Shown one piece after another: positions 8,982 to 19,067 of a DNA stretch of 64,000 nucleotides (position 1 is the stretch's first letter; each line of letters opens with the position of its first letter). The DNA comes from Brachyspira alvinipulli ATCC 51933 (GTDB lineage: Bacteria > Spirochaetota > Brachyspiria > Brachyspirales > Brachyspiraceae): contig NZ_JADF01000020.1 in assembly GCF_000518245.1 (NCBI RefSeq), positions 1 through 64,000 of the forward strand. The letters run 5' to 3'. The notes beneath the pieces are model-generated. The model was given only the letters and a program-made list of their open reading frames with translations. It was not told where the DNA came from and did not search any database. A program made the position numbers and the translations under genes.

Positions 8982-9395
8982 TTATCTTATAGAAGTTTTA
9001 ACTTCAGCAACAAATGTAGAATCTTGATTATCTTTAACTGTTACTTTTGCATCGTAAATTCCAGAAGGAAGATATTTACCATTTTTATCCAACCCAGACC
9101 ATATACATGCTGCTGTTGTTTCATTAGGAAGTACATTAGTTAATGTCTTAGTATCCATTAAATCCCCACTTTGAGAATATATTTCCAATTTAGCATCAAT
9201 AATCTTACCGCTATTTATAGAAACTTTATATATAGTATATTCCTTAGCTGGAGCAAACGGATTTGGATAATTATAAAACTCTGAAATGTTAGAGCTAGGT
9301 TTATTAGGCGAGCATGAAATATAAAGGAAAGCTAAAAGAAGCAATATAAATATATTTCTTTTAGCTCTCCATATTTTTAAGAAACTATTTATCAT
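8982..9395 (-). CDS. Lipoprotein with FlgD-like Ig fold
   Basis: 137 residues. Hydrophobic signal to residue 25, lipobox YISC with lipidated Cys28. The rest resembles a single FlgD-type Ig-like beta-sandwich: YNYPNPFAP near 41-49, then IWSGLDKNGKYLPSGIYDAKVTVKD, the usual signature of that fold (also seen in C-terminal domains of secreted proteins). It follows the PTS-IIA/zinc-ribbon gene by 22 bases and is probably cotranscribed. Function unknown; it may be a surface or flagella-related protein. Confidence 0.75.
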   Translation of the reverse strand: MINSFLKIWRAKRNIFILLLLAFLYISCSPNKPSSNISEFYNYPNPFAPAKEYTIYKVSINSGKIIDAKLEIYSQSGDLMDTKTLTNVLPNETTAACIWSGLDKNGKYLPSGIYDAKVTVKDNQDSTFVAEVKTSIR

Positions 9396-9417
9396 TAAAT
9401 AACTTACTTTCCATTAA

Positions 9418-10236
9418 TTAGTCAGTAGTGAATAATATTCTTCCGCAATGGAAACACATTATAATCTGATTTTGTCTTCTAACTTCATTAACAGTCATTT
9501 TAGGTATAGCTACATTACAAGCACTGCATTTATAGTTTTCTATTTTAGCTAAAGCCTCGCCTTTATTTTCTTTAATTCTTTTATAGTTTTCTAATACGGC
9601 AACATCAATTTTGCTTAATATAGTATCTTTATACTTTTTGTACTCTTCTAAAACAACATCTGATTTTTGCTGAGAGTGAGTAGAACTGTAAAGCTCATAA
9701 GCTTTAATTTGTATTTCAGCTCTTTCAAGCTCTATTAAGAATTTTATCTGTTTTTCAGCCTCAAATTTTTCATCTAATTTCTTGAAAGATTCTAAAACAC
9801 TTGAAAGTTCATCATAGCTTTTTGTAGCCATAACTTTATCAAGTATTTCTTTTTGGTTTACTAAGAAGAAAATCTGAGAAAGATTTAAAAGATAATCTTG
9901 AGGGTTATCAAGATCAGAAAGTATAGCAAATACAAGTTTAACTGGACTTTTCTCATCAGAATCTGAGTCATAGTTAATCTCATCTTTTAAAAATCCTACA
10001 AATATGTCTGTTTTACCATAATTTTGAATTCTTCCATGCGGTACAGCAACACCATTACCAATATTAGTTGTGTATTCATCTTCACGTTTTTTGAATGCAT
10101 CAAATATAGCATCTGCTGAAGCAGAAGCAACCGGTGCAATTTTTTCACTTAACGCTCTAAAAAGTGATTCTTTATCCTTTGATTCCAAGTTCTCAAATAC
10201 ATGTTCTTTTGTAATTTTGTCAATTATTTTGAGCAT
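9418..10236 (-). CDS. PTS EIIA domain fused to zinc ribbon
   Basis: 272 residues. Residues 5-150 are an EIIA domain of the fructose/nitrogen (PtsN) family with the phosphorylatable His67 in GNGVAVPHGRIQ. Residues 150-235 are helical and Lys/Glu-rich. The C-terminus is a four-Cys zinc ribbon: CSAC at 237-240 and CFHC at 261-264, close to the C-terminal ribbon of the COG1579 coiled-coil proteins. There is no EIIB or EIIC partner nearby, so a regulatory rather than transport role is inferred: the phosphorylation state of His67 could control a nucleic-acid or protein contact made by the ribbon. GGAGATT precedes the ATG. Confidence 0.85.
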   Translation of the reverse strand: MLKIIDKITKEHVFENLESKDKESLFRALSEKIAPVASASADAIFDAFKKREDEYTTNIGNGVAVPHGRIQNYGKTDIFVGFLKDEINYDSDSDEKSPVKLVFAILSDLDNPQDYLLNLSQIFFLVNQKEILDKVMATKSYDELSSVLESFKKLDEKFEAEKQIKFLIELERAEIQIKAYELYSSTHSQQKSDVVLEEYKKYKDTILSKIDVAVLENYKRIKENKGEALAKIENYKCSACNVAIPKMTVNEVRRQNQIIMCFHCGRILFTTD

Positions 10237-10322
10237 ACAATCTCCTAATTTTATACATATTAAATTATTATATTATAGTATATAAAAAATATCAACTTTA
10301 TTTTTTATATACAAGCCAAATT

Positions 10323-12410
10323 TCATTCTCCGTTACCAAGCAAAGCATTTCTTTCCTCTATCACTTTATCAGCTAAAGGACCTGTAAGTTCTTGATAATG
10401 AGAATGTTCCATTTCAAAAGTACCTCTTCCAGATGTAGATGCTTTCATTTCTATAGAATATGTAAGCATTTCGGAAAGCGGAACCTCTGCCTTAATCATT
10501 TGTACTGTATTTGATGCTGCCTCCATACCTAAAATTTTTCCTCTTTTTCCGGTAAGTTCATTCATTATAGAACCAGTAAACTCTTCTGGAACATAAACTG
10601 TAACTTTCATAACAGGCTCTAATAATACGGGGCTTGCATTCTTAAATGCTTCTTTTGCCGCCATAGAACCAGCTATTCTAAATGACAATTCATTAGAGTC
10701 TACATCATGGTATTTACCGTCAAAAAGTCTAACTTTAATATCAACCATAGGATATTTTCCTAAAGGACCTTGCGCCATAGCATCCTGTATACCCTTTTCT
10801 ACACCAGGTATATACTGCTTAGGAATAGCTCCTCCAAATATATCATTAACAAATTCATATCCGCCGTCACGTGGAAGAGGCTCTACTTCTAAATGTACCT
10901 CACCAAATTGACCGCTTCCTCCTGATTGTTTCTTATGTCTGTATTGAGCTTGTGCTTTCTTTCTTATAGTTTCTCTGTAAGCTACTCTAGGAACACTTTG
11001 TTCTATTTCTGCTTTAGTAAGAGACACTACCCTATCCAATGCCAATTTAACTTGCAAATCTCCCATAGCTTTTATGATAGTTTCTTTGGTTTCACTGTCA
11101 AATTCAACATGGAAAGTTAAATCTTCCTGAGATATAGTATCCAATACCTCTAATGCCTTAATATCATTTTTAAGTATTTTTATAGCTGTAAAATATATAG
11201 GCTGAGGTATTTTTAAAGGAGCAAATTGGAAAGGAGAACTAGGGGTACTTATTGTATCTGCAGTTCTGCAGTCAGATAGTTTTGCCAAAACTCCTATATC
11301 TCCTGCTGTAATTGTATCTGCTTCAATTTGTTTCTTTCCTCTAGCCATGTATATGTGAGAAACTTTTTCTTTTTTACCTGTTCTTGAATTATATATTTCA
11401 TCTCCGCTTTTTATAGTACCGGAACGAACTTTAAAGAAAGATATTCTTCCTGCATATTGATCTATTGTAGTTTTAAATACTAATGCTGCGAAAGGATCAT
11501 CTCCTAATATAGTTCTCTCTGCTTCTTCGCCAGTTATAGGGTTTTTACCATTTGTTGCAGGAACATAAGAAGGAGAAGGCATATATCTTATTATAGTATC
11601 AAGTACAGCTCCCATTCCTATATCTCTAATAGAAGTACCAAAAAGAATAGGAACAACTTTATATTGAAGTATAGATTTTGTTAATGCCTCTATATATTCT
11701 TCATCAGTAAACTTTCCTCCTTCCAAAAATCTTTCAGTAAGAGTATCGTCCACTTCACAAACTAATTCTTTTAATCTATCGCGTGTAGCTCTGTATTCAT
11801 CATAATATTCTTCTGGAATTTCTGCCTCTATTATTTTTCCATTTTCATCTCTAAAGAAAGCTTTATGATAAATAACATCTATTATACCTTTAAAATCTTT
11901 ACCATTACCCATAGGAATTTGTATAGGTACTACAGGTGGTTCTTTAAAGTTATTTTCTATTTTTTCTAATAAAGCTTTATGATCAACCATTTCTTTATCT
12001 ATTTTATTAACAAATATAATTCTAGGTCTTTTAAAACTATTAGCCATTTGCCAATGTTTTTCTGTTTCTATTTGTATTCCAAATTCAGCATCTATCACAA
12101 CAATACAAGATTCTGCTACTCTTAAAGCTGGTGTAATCTCTCCACTAAAATCACCCGACCCAGGAATGTCCAGCAAATTAATTTTATGATCTTTCCATTC
12201 AATAAAACTCAAAGAAGTACGTATAGACATTTTTTGCTTAATTTCTTCGTCTGTGTAATCGCTGACTGTAGTACCTCTCTCAATTTCACCTTTCTTATCT
12301 ATAGATTTAGATCTAAAAAGTAAGGCCTCATTTAAAGTTGTTTTCCCGCTTCCAACATGCCCTAATATGGCAACATTACGGATACTTTCTGGGTTATAAA
12401 TTTTTCCCAT
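10323..12410 (-). CDS. Elongation factor G-like GTPase
   Basis: About 695 residues. Translational GTPase of the EF-G family, the EF-G-like paralogue group rather than the main fusA product. GTPase motifs: P-loop GHVGSGKT, G3 DIPGSGDF (a departure from the usual DTPGHVDF), and NKID. Domains II-V follow, with the domain IV/V pattern YRHKKQSGGSGQFGEVHLEVEP. I place the start at the second ATG (12410): the ribosome site AAAGGAGG ends only 2 bases before the first ATG (12416) but 8 before the second. The role is probably accessory (ribosome recycling or rescue); it is not next to ribosomal protein genes. Confidence 0.88.
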   Translation of the reverse strand: MGKIYNPESIRNVAILGHVGSGKTTLNEALLFRSKSIDKKGEIERGTTVSDYTDEEIKQKMSIRTSLSFIEWKDHKINLLDIPGSGDFSGEITPALRVAESCIVVIDAEFGIQIETEKHWQMANSFKRPRIIFVNKIDKEMVDHKALLEKIENNFKEPPVVPIQIPMGNGKDFKGIIDVIYHKAFFRDENGKIIEAEIPEEYYDEYRATRDRLKELVCEVDDTLTERFLEGGKFTDEEYIEALTKSILQYKVVPILFGTSIRDIGMGAVLDTIIRYMPSPSYVPATNGKNPITGEEAERTILGDDPFAALVFKTTIDQYAGRISFFKVRSGTIKSGDEIYNSRTGKKEKVSHIYMARGKKQIEADTITAGDIGVLAKLSDCRTADTISTPSSPFQFAPLKIPQPIYFTAIKILKNDIKALEVLDTISQEDLTFHVEFDSETKETIIKAMGDLQVKLALDRVVSLTKAEIEQSVPRVAYRETIRKKAQAQYRHKKQSGGSGQFGEVHLEVEPLPRDGGYEFVNDIFGGAIPKQYIPGVEKGIQDAMAQGPLGKYPMVDIKVRLFDGKYHDVDSNELSFRIAGSMAAKEAFKNASPVLLEPVMKVTVYVPEEFTGSIMNELTGKRGKILGMEAASNTVQMIKAEVPLSEMLTYSIEMKASTSGRGTFEMEHSHYQELTGPLADKVIEERNALLGNGE

Positions 12411-12849
12411 AGACATTCCTCCTTTGATAACAGGTAATTATTTTGTGATATAATAGAGTATTTATTATATTATTGGATTTGTTTCTAAAGAAGCTTAAAG
12501 AATAAGCTGTTTCATAGAAAACTAAGTAATGCATGATAATTTAAGTATAGTAAAAAAAACATCAAAAATCAAATTTTATATATACTTTTTACTACAAATA
12601 ATAATTTCATATCATTAATAAATAATTTTAAATTTATAAATTAATTAGAAATCAAATCTATTGCCAGTATAAATAAAACAATTTTTATTATAGTTAAAAA
12701 ATATAAAAACAAAACAAATCCAATATATGAGTAAATAAATTTGTTTACTAAAATTACTACTTCAAAGCAATTAAAAGATAAAAATTCAAATTATAAATCA
12801 ACAATATATTTTTACGTAGAGCTCAAGTCAAACTCTATGGGCATAACAA
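12411..12849. other. AT-rich intergenic region
   Basis: No gene seen. Near 12507 the sequence CTGTTTCATA followed by TATAGTAAAA and ATCAAAAATCAA echoes the stretch at 102-160 near the window start, suggesting a short dispersed repeat. The rest is featureless AT-rich DNA. Confidence 0.4.
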
Positions 12850-13220
12850 ATGATGGAAAATAAACATAGTGAAACAATAAAAGCTAATGATTTCCTTAAT
12901 ATTGTTGTATATTCTAATGCTAATAAAGATATGCTTTCAAAAAATGTGCAGTATCAAATATAAATTTAGAAGATACATGGAGAAATGTTTTAAATGATAA
13001 TTCTAAATTTATGATAATAGATAATAAAAAACTAATTGAGGCATTATAAACATTGTTAGAATTAATAGAATATGATGGTATAGATTATAAAAAAATTGTT
13101 TTTGATATAGATGTTCCTCGTTTTATAGCTAATATATTAAGACATTATAAAGAAAAAGTAAAAAATAAAATAATTAATGAACTCAATGATTTTTTAACTT
13201 ATTTGAAAACTAGATATTAA
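12850..13220 (+). pseudogene. Broken small gene, unknown family
   Basis: An ATG at 12850 opens a frame (MMENKHSETIKANDFLNIVV...) that ends at a TAA near 12962. A one-base shift continues with VSNINLEDTWRNVLNDNSKF, then an internal TAA after LIEAL, then a clean run LLELIEYDGIDYKKIVFDID to the TAA at 13218-13220. The pieces together would give a protein of about 120 residues. No family is recognised. It is followed by a strong terminator, which supports a formerly expressed gene. Confidence 0.65.
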
Positions 13221-13221
13221 T

Positions 13222-13265
13222 AAAAGCATACTAATATGCATTATAAATATTAGTATGCTTTTTAT
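13222..13265. terminator. Strong bidirectional terminator
   Basis: AAAAGCATACTAATAT (13222-13237) pairs with ATATTAGTATGCTTTT (13247-13262), a 16-bp perfect stem between convergent units. Confidence 0.85.
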
Positions 13266-13268
13266 AAT

Positions 13269-14160
13269 TTAGAAATTTTTTATTTTTAATTCATTACAGA
13301 AATCTTTAAATTGATTTAAGTCTAGTACAAACTGATTGAATAATGCATATCCCATAAATGAGGACACAGCAAATTTAATTTCTATATTTTGTAATTTCTT
13401 TTGTGTTTTTACTGCTTCTTCATATATTCTATAAGTTAGTTCGCTTCTAGGATTCATATCGGCAAACAAAATAATATATTCTGTTTTTTCATCTAATTTT
13501 TTGATATCATCTGCATTTTTCTCTGCTCCGCTGCTTAAATTTATTAATCCTAGTTCCTTTAATTCTGTAAATTGAATCAGTGTTTGTTTTTTTTAAATCC
13601 TCAAGATGAGAATGTCCGTCTAAATATAAGATATCATTAAAATGTTTATCCATATTATCAAAAGCATTTTTACCATATTTCATTTCTACTATACTCAATT
13701 GACATTTACTAATATCTTTACGATCAGTCCATTTAAAACCAACTATATCAAATCGGCATTCTTTCATATCAGAATCTATACTTTCAACATCAACAAAATA
13801 ATAATCTGACTCTAATGCTAATTTAGATTTTGTATTTGTTCTAACAATAAGCTGTTGGAATTCTTTTTCTGTTTGGAATTTACTTATATTTGTATCAATT
13901 AAATTTTTTAATAGTCCTATATTATTAATCCAATCATATATACTAGATATAGTTAATGAAGAATTTACAAGATATGCCTTATTATAAATTGACTTATCTA
14001 CTCCAATACCATCTTCAAATTTTAAAATACTTACGCCTCTATAATAAACATTAATATAATTGTTTCTTATACAAAATAACAAAGTATCATCTTTTTTTAC
14101 TATATCAACAATTTTTATTAAATCACAATTTTTTATAAAACTACCACTTAATTTTCTCAT
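13269..14160 (-). pseudogene. Frameshifted PD-(D/E)XK-like protein gene
   Basis: Two ORFs in different frames form one gene. The first (13507-14160, 217 residues, starting MRKLSGSF) contains RFDIVGFKW followed by LSIVEMKYG, an Asp then Glu-x-Lys arrangement like the PD-(D/E)XK nuclease core. At a run of eight A on the coding strand (T8 at 13587-13594) the frame breaks; a one-base shift restores LIQFTELKELGLINLSSGAE and runs on through FADMNPRSELTYRIYEE to the stop at 13269, giving about 295 residues. The break at a homopolymer could be real decay, slippage-based on/off switching, or a sequencing error. It sits just downstream of metK behind a terminator. The nuclease reading is tentative. Confidence 0.7.
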
Positions 14161-14179
14161 ATTGTTTACATCCTTAACA

Positions 14180-14215
14180 AAAGGCTTGCTAATATTTCAA
14201 TATTAACAAGCCTTG
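14180..14215 (-). terminator. Terminator of metK
   Basis: AAGGCTTG (14181-14188) pairs with CAAGCCTT (14207-14214); on the minus strand it is followed by TTTTG, consistent with the end of the metK transcript. Confidence 0.75.
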
Positions 14216-14243
14216 AATGTTTAAAACTATATTAAATAATTAA

Positions 14244-15428
14244 TTATTTAGCATTAGAAAATAAATGTTTAAGATCTGTTTTCTCCCAAGTAAACTCTGG
14301 AAGTTCTCTTCCAAAGTGTCCATATGCTGTAGTTTTTTCATATATAGGTCTTCTTAAATCCAAAGTTTTGATTATACCTGCAGGAGTTAAATCAATTTGT
14401 TTAGTAATGATAGCTGCTAATACTTCATCATGAACTTTGCAAGTACCAAAAGTATTAACATATACTGATAAAGGTTCAGGTACTCCGATAGCATAAGCAA
14501 ATTGTACTAAAGCTCTATCAGCTATTCCAGAAGCAACAATGTTTTTAGCAACATATCTAGCCATATAGCAAGCACTTCTGTCTACTTTTGTAGGGTCTTT
14601 ACCAGAGAAAGCACCGCCTCCATGTGCACCATGTCCGCCGTAGCTGTCTACTATGATTTTTCTTCCTGTTAATCCGCAGTCTCCCATAGGTCCGCCTACT
14701 ACAAATGAACCTGTTGGGTTAATATAATATTTTGTGTTTGCATCAAGCATATTAGGAGGACATATTTCATTAATGACATGTTTTTTAATATCTGCTTCTA
14801 TTTGCTTGTGCTCAACACCGGCAGCATGCTGAGTAGAAATAACAACAGCTTCTATTCTAGCAGCTTTACCATCTTTATATTCAACAGTAACCTGACTTTT
14901 ACCATCTGGTCTCAAATAGTCAACTATTTTATCTTTTCTAACCTTTGTTAAACGTTCTGCCAATCTATGAGCTAAATGTATAGTTAAAGGCATAAATGTT
15001 TCAGTTTCATTTATAGCATAACCGAACATTATACCTTGGTCACCTGCACCTTCAGAAACATTTGATGATTCAGAATTAAATAATCCCTTACCAGCACTTA
15101 CTCCCATATCTATATCTGGGGATTGTTCTGCAATAGCTTCCATAACTGCACAAGTATCAGCGTCAAATCCCATATCGCTGCTTGTATATCCTATTCGCCT
15201 TACGGTATCTCTAGCGATTTTTTGATAATCCAATCTAGCTTTTGTAGTAATTTCTCCAGCAATAATAAGCATTCCTGTTTTCGCTAAAGTCTCGCACGCA
15301 ACTCTAGAATTAGGATCTTGTTTTAAACATTCGTCTAAGACTGCATCGCTTACAGCATCGCAAATCTTATCAGGATGGCCTTCTGTTACCGACTCAGAAG
15401 AGAAGTGATAATTTTTTATCTCAGCCAT
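14244..15428 (-). CDS. metK: S-adenosylmethionine synthase
   Basis: 394 residues, full length. It makes S-adenosylmethionine from methionine and ATP. Signatures include the N-terminal [27 protein letters not shown], and the glycine-rich loop [32 protein letters not shown] precedes the ATG. Monocistronic; the 115-base upstream gap shows no recognisable SAM riboswitch. Confidence 0.97.
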   Translation of the reverse strand: MAEIKNYHFSSESVTEGHPDKICDAVSDAVLDECLKQDPNSRVACETLAKTGMLIIAGEITTKARLDYQKIARDTVRRIGYTSSDMGFDADTCAVMEAIAEQSPDIDMGVSAGKGLFNSESSNVSEGAGDQGIMFGYAINETETFMPLTIHLAHRLAERLTKVRKDKIVDYLRPDGKSQVTVEYKDGKAARIEAVVISTQHAAGVEHKQIEADIKKHVINEICPPNMLDANTKYYINPTGSFVVGGPMGDCGLTGRKIIVDSYGGHGAHGGGAFSGKDPTKVDRSACYMARYVAKNIVASGIADRALVQFAYAIGVPEPLSVYVNTFGTCKVHDEVLAAIITKQIDLTPAGIIKTLDLRRPIYEKTTAYGHFGRELPEFTWEKTDLKHLFSNAK

Positions 15429-15544
15429 AGTTTTACCTCTTTTTTAAAATATAATTAAGCAATTGTATATTAATTAACATAAATAGTCAAGAAAATATTT
15501 AATAATTATTATGATTTAGTATAAATATCTATGAAATAATAAAT

Positions 15545-16531
15545 CTAAGGTATTATTAAAAATCTAGTTGTAGAAAGTATAATACTAAGACAAATACAAA
15601 TTAAAGCCATTATTATAAAAGGCTTATAAAGTTCTTTGTATTGAATTAAGTCATCATCTAATATTGGTTTTTTCTCTATTCTGTCTATTGTGTTATAAAC
15701 ATTATCTAATGCTGAACTTGTTTTAGCATTAAAATATTTTCCTCCAGTAATAGATGCTATTTCTATTAAACTTTTTTCATTCAATGTAAAATCTGCCCTT
15801 ATTCTTCTGCGTCCGTAATTAGGATCATCATAAGTAACCCAAGCATGACTTCCATTAGCATCACCTATTCCTATTGTATATACTTTTATACTAAAATTTG
15901 ACGCTATTTCAGAAGCTAATTTAGGATCTATTTCTCCGGAATTATTTTCACCGTCTGTAAGAAGTATAATAATCTTTTCATTGTCATCTTTAACGCTTCT
16001 AAGCATATCAACAGCCGTAGCAATACCAAGTCCTATTGAAGTTGAACCCTCTTCATCTATCTCTATTTTATTTATTTCTTCCTCCAAAGATGTATAATCA
16101 AAAGTTGCAGGAGACAGCACAGAAGCACGCAAAGCAAATGATACTAAACTAATTTTATCAAAATTTCTCTTTTTTATAAAATCTATCATAGTTTTTTTGG
16201 AAGCTTCAAGTCTTGTAGGAGCCATATCTTCAGCCATCATAGAAGGAGAAACGTCTACTACAAGTGAAATATAAATACCCTCCCCATTGATATCTGATAA
16301 ATGGGAAATTTTAGCAGGACGGGCTAAACCTATAATAGAAAATGCAAGTGCCAAAATAATAAGTGCAAATGGTATATCTTTTACATAATATCTTGATTTT
16401 AATACATTAGACATACTTACTCTAGGATGTTTTACAGAATAAGAATGATTCTTTCTAGTTTGTATATATAAAAATATTATAATAGGCAGAGTTAACAGCA
16501 AGAATAAAAATTTCGGAGATACAAAAGTCAT
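15545..16531 (-). CDS. BatA-like VWA membrane protein
   Basis: 328 residues. Transmembrane segments at about 7-24, 53-72 and 302-321 surround a von Willebrand factor A domain. The metal site is complete: DVSPSM (Asp93, Ser95, Ser97), a downstream Thr and LLTDGEN. The RPA motif after the second membrane segment (GLARPAKIS) is typical of aerotolerance BatA proteins. The family usually occurs with MoxR, DUF58 and BatB/BatC genes; none is adjacent, so this is an isolated member. Likely role: envelope-associated assembly or stress tolerance. It lies upstream of metK and is probably transcribed separately. Confidence 0.88.
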   Translation of the reverse strand: MTFVSPKFLFLLLTLPIIIFLYIQTRKNHSYSVKHPRVSMSNVLKSRYYVKDIPFALIILALAFSIIGLARPAKISHLSDINGEGIYISLVVDVSPSMMAEDMAPTRLEASKKTMIDFIKKRNFDKISLVSFALRASVLSPATFDYTSLEEEINKIEIDEEGSTSIGLGIATAVDMLRSVKDDNEKIIILLTDGENNSGEIDPKLASEIASNFSIKVYTIGIGDANGSHAWVTYDDPNYGRRRIRADFTLNEKSLIEIASITGGKYFNAKTSSALDNVYNTIDRIEKKPILDDDLIQYKELYKPFIIMALICICLSIILSTTRFLIIP

Positions 16532-16664
16532 TTACACATTTTCCTAATCATAATTTATTATTAAAACACAAAAAACAATATAAAGTAATATTTAGTCAAT
16601 CATTATACTAAAATACAAATAAAAGTAAAGTATTAAATTATTAACTTTATTAGCTGTATAACAT

Positions 16665-17669
16665 TTATTTAAATAAACTATCTATTATAGAAACAGCCTT
16701 TTTAAATCTTAACTGATAATCACCGTTTATAGAATGATATTTTATATTCAAACTATTAAGTATATCTTTTATCTTATTACTGTATTTTACTCTGTCATTT
16801 TTTATAACTTCGCTTCTGTCGCCGTCTTGAACAAAATCAACATCAGGCTCTAAGAATAATATCAAATCGTATTTATTTATATGTATAATAGCTTTTGCAA
16901 GCCTTTCATTATCAATAATATTTTCATCTTCTAAAAAATGCATATAAAAATTTGTAATTATAGCATCAGTATCAATAAATAATATTTTATTGCTATACTC
17001 TATTGCTTTAATTTCATTTAATTTATGAGTAAGAAGTATTTCAGTAAAATCTTCTGAAAGCATAAGCAAATCAGTACCTGACTTTTCAGATAATCCTCTG
17101 CCTGCTTCTTCTATATAATTGGTATTATAATAATTTGCTAAATTAATTGTGAGAGTAGATTTTCCTGTGCTTTCGCTTCCTAATAATAAAACTTTTTTTG
17201 TATAATAAGGCTTTACTATATTAGGCAGATAATCCCAATACTTATAAACATTCTCTCTGATTTTTGATGAGCTTATTTCATTTCTTTCTATGAATATTAA
17301 CTTTGAATCTTTATAGTGTCTAGTATAAAATGAATCTCTATTCTTATAATCATCTCCGCAAAATACAGCATCAATTTTTTCCCCTATAGCATTTTTTATT
17401 TTTATAGAATCTGCTTCCCATAAATCTTCTGTATATTCTTCTTTTGTTTTTGCTTCATCTTCTATAAATATAATTTTCACATTTCCAATATGCTTTGTTA
17501 ATTGATAAAGCCAGCGGTATCTTATTTTTTTACCAATTTCATTTCTGTTATTTCCTACAGCCAAAACAATATAAAGTTTTTTGCATTGATTGGCAGCTTC
17601 TATTATGCATCTTACATGTCCAAGATGAAGAGGATTAAAAGAACCTCCGTACATTCCTACATTATACAT
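16665..17669 (-). CDS. nadR: NadR-type NMN adenylyltransferase / NR kinase
   Basis: 334 residues, two enzymes in one chain. Residues 1-150 are a nucleotidyltransferase: GGSFNPLHLGH at 8-18 and SSSKIRE near 133-139. Residues 158-334 are a ribosylnicotinamide kinase with P-loop GSESTGKST at 164-172. Together they convert nicotinamide riboside to NMN and NAD+. The N-terminal repressor helix-turn-helix of the enterobacterial protein is absent. The gene starts 12 bases after pnuC, the matching riboside transporter, so the two form a salvage operon. Confidence 0.93.
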   Translation of the reverse strand: MYNVGMYGGSFNPLHLGHVRCIIEAANQCKKLYIVLAVGNNRNEIGKKIRYRWLYQLTKHIGNVKIIFIEDEAKTKEEYTEDLWEADSIKIKNAIGEKIDAVFCGDDYKNRDSFYTRHYKDSKLIFIERNEISSSKIRENVYKYWDYLPNIVKPYYTKKVLLLGSESTGKSTLTINLANYYNTNYIEEAGRGLSEKSGTDLLMLSEDFTEILLTHKLNEIKAIEYSNKILFIDTDAIITNFYMHFLEDENIIDNERLAKAIIHINKYDLILFLEPDVDFVQDGDRSEVIKNDRVKYSNKIKDILNSLNIKYHSINGDYQLRFKKAVSIIDSLFK

Positions 17670-17681
17670 AAAAACTCCAAA

Positions 17682-18368
17682 TTATTTTTGTAAATTAGCT
17701 TCTTTATACCATTTTATAAGCATAAACAAAGCATTAACCAAATAAACACTCCACATAAGCAAAGTTGCTATATTATCGCCTCCGCTTGAAAAATTAATAT
17801 ACCATATAGAAATATTTAAAATGTTTACCAGTATCCACATTATCCATTGCTCAGAGCATCTTTTAATGCATAGTATCTGTGCTGTTATTGCAAAAACTGT
17901 ACTTGCACTATCAACAAATGGAAGAGAGCCTCCTAATTTTTTTAATACAAGTCCGTAAACAAATATTGAAGCAAAAGACAAAGCAAATATTATAATTTTG
18001 TATTTATTATTTAATTTTGTTTTTATAACTTCGCTGTTTTCTTTATTTAAATTTCTGCTCCATAATATAAATCCCGCTATATTCATAGGTATATAATAGA
18101 AGACATTTAACATAAACTCGCCGTAATATTTAGCATTAAAAGCAATATATGAATAAAGAATAGTATTAACCATTCCAAATATATATGAAGATAATTTTCC
18201 TTTTCCTGTGAGTATTACACATAATATTCCGCTTATTGATGATACTATACCGATAACATTTTCCTTCCAATATATAGAAAGCGACAATATTATACCGCCT
18301 GCAATTATAATCCATAGAATCTCTATTAATTTCCAATTTTGAAGTTCATTTTTTATAAAGTTTTTCAT
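17682..18368 (-). CDS. pnuC: PnuC nicotinamide riboside transporter
   Basis: 228 residues, an inner-membrane protein with about seven hydrophobic segments. The family pattern is visible in GKGKLSSYIFGMVNTILYSYIA and in CSEQWIMWILVNILNISIWY. PnuC passes nicotinamide riboside down its gradient and depends on NadR kinase for trapping, which agrees with nadR directly downstream. No NAD-type riboswitch is evident in the short upstream region. The neighbouring unknown gene at 18485 is divergent. Confidence 0.93.
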   Translation of the reverse strand: MKNFIKNELQNWKLIEILWIIIAGGIILSLSIYWKENVIGIVSSISGILCVILTGKGKLSSYIFGMVNTILYSYIAFNAKYYGEFMLNVFYYIPMNIAGFILWSRNLNKENSEVIKTKLNNKYKIIIFALSFASIFVYGLVLKKLGGSLPFVDSASTVFAITAQILCIKRCSEQWIMWILVNILNISIWYINFSSGGDNIATLLMWSVYLVNALFMLIKWYKEANLQK

Positions 18369-18484
18369 AACAATATTTTTTTAAATAATTTTTGTTAGTT
18401 ATTTTATATTTATAGTATATAAAGTCAATAATTGCTAAAATAATATTTATACTATAGAATGATATAAAATTTTTAGGTTTTATA

Positions 18485-19027
18485 ATGGATTCTAGTAAGA
18501 ATAAAAAATTTAATATAAATTATAATAATAGAAGATATATAATTGAAAAATACAATATATCTTCAAAATATGATTCATACGAAAGTAATATAAATAAACG
18601 CTATGATGATTATTATATTCTTCATTCTCTAGAAAATATAGTAAAAAAGATTAATTCTATAAAAGAAAATAACAATACAGAAGTATTATTAATATCAAAA
18701 AATTCAGGAAAGCCCGCACAATTAAAAAAAGGAAAATATAAATATATAAAAATAGAGTTTAAAGAAAATTTAAGCTATAAAGAAATAGATTATGGTTATA
18801 CAGATGATATTTATTTATTTTTAGATGAAAATAAAATTTGCTTTTTTGAAATAGGAGTATTTTTAGAATTATATAATAATTTAAAATCTTATGAACAATT
18901 TAGACATACCTATATATATGAAATAATTAATAAAATAATAAGTCCTTACAAATTAATGTATGATAATTACAGCTTTTTAAATAAAGAAAAAAATTATAAA
19001 TATATTATAAAAGATATAAAATTTTGA
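18485..19027 (+). CDS. Unknown protein, possibly N-terminal part of broken gene
   Basis: 180 residues, very Lys/Asn/Tyr-rich, no known domain. Its beginning (FNINYNNRRYIIEKYNI) resembles the beginning of the broken gene at 20538 (FINGRKYTLPKYSL). The next ORF (19068) is in another frame and its frame is open a little upstream of its start (NFELIIKEREIERLKK), so this ORF and the next may be two halves of one frameshifted protein. No convincing ribosome site. Function unknown. Confidence 0.5.
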   Translation: MDSSKNKKFNINYNNRRYIIEKYNISSKYDSYESNINKRYDDYYILHSLENIVKKINSIKENNNTEVLLISKNSGKPAQLKKGKYKYIKIEFKENLSYKEIDYGYTDDIYLFLDENKICFFEIGVFLELYNNLKSYEQFRHTYIYEIINKIISPYKLMYDNYSFLNKEKNYKYIIKDIKF

Positions 19028-19067
19028 ACTTATAATCAAAGAGAGAGAAATTGAAAGATTAAAGAAA

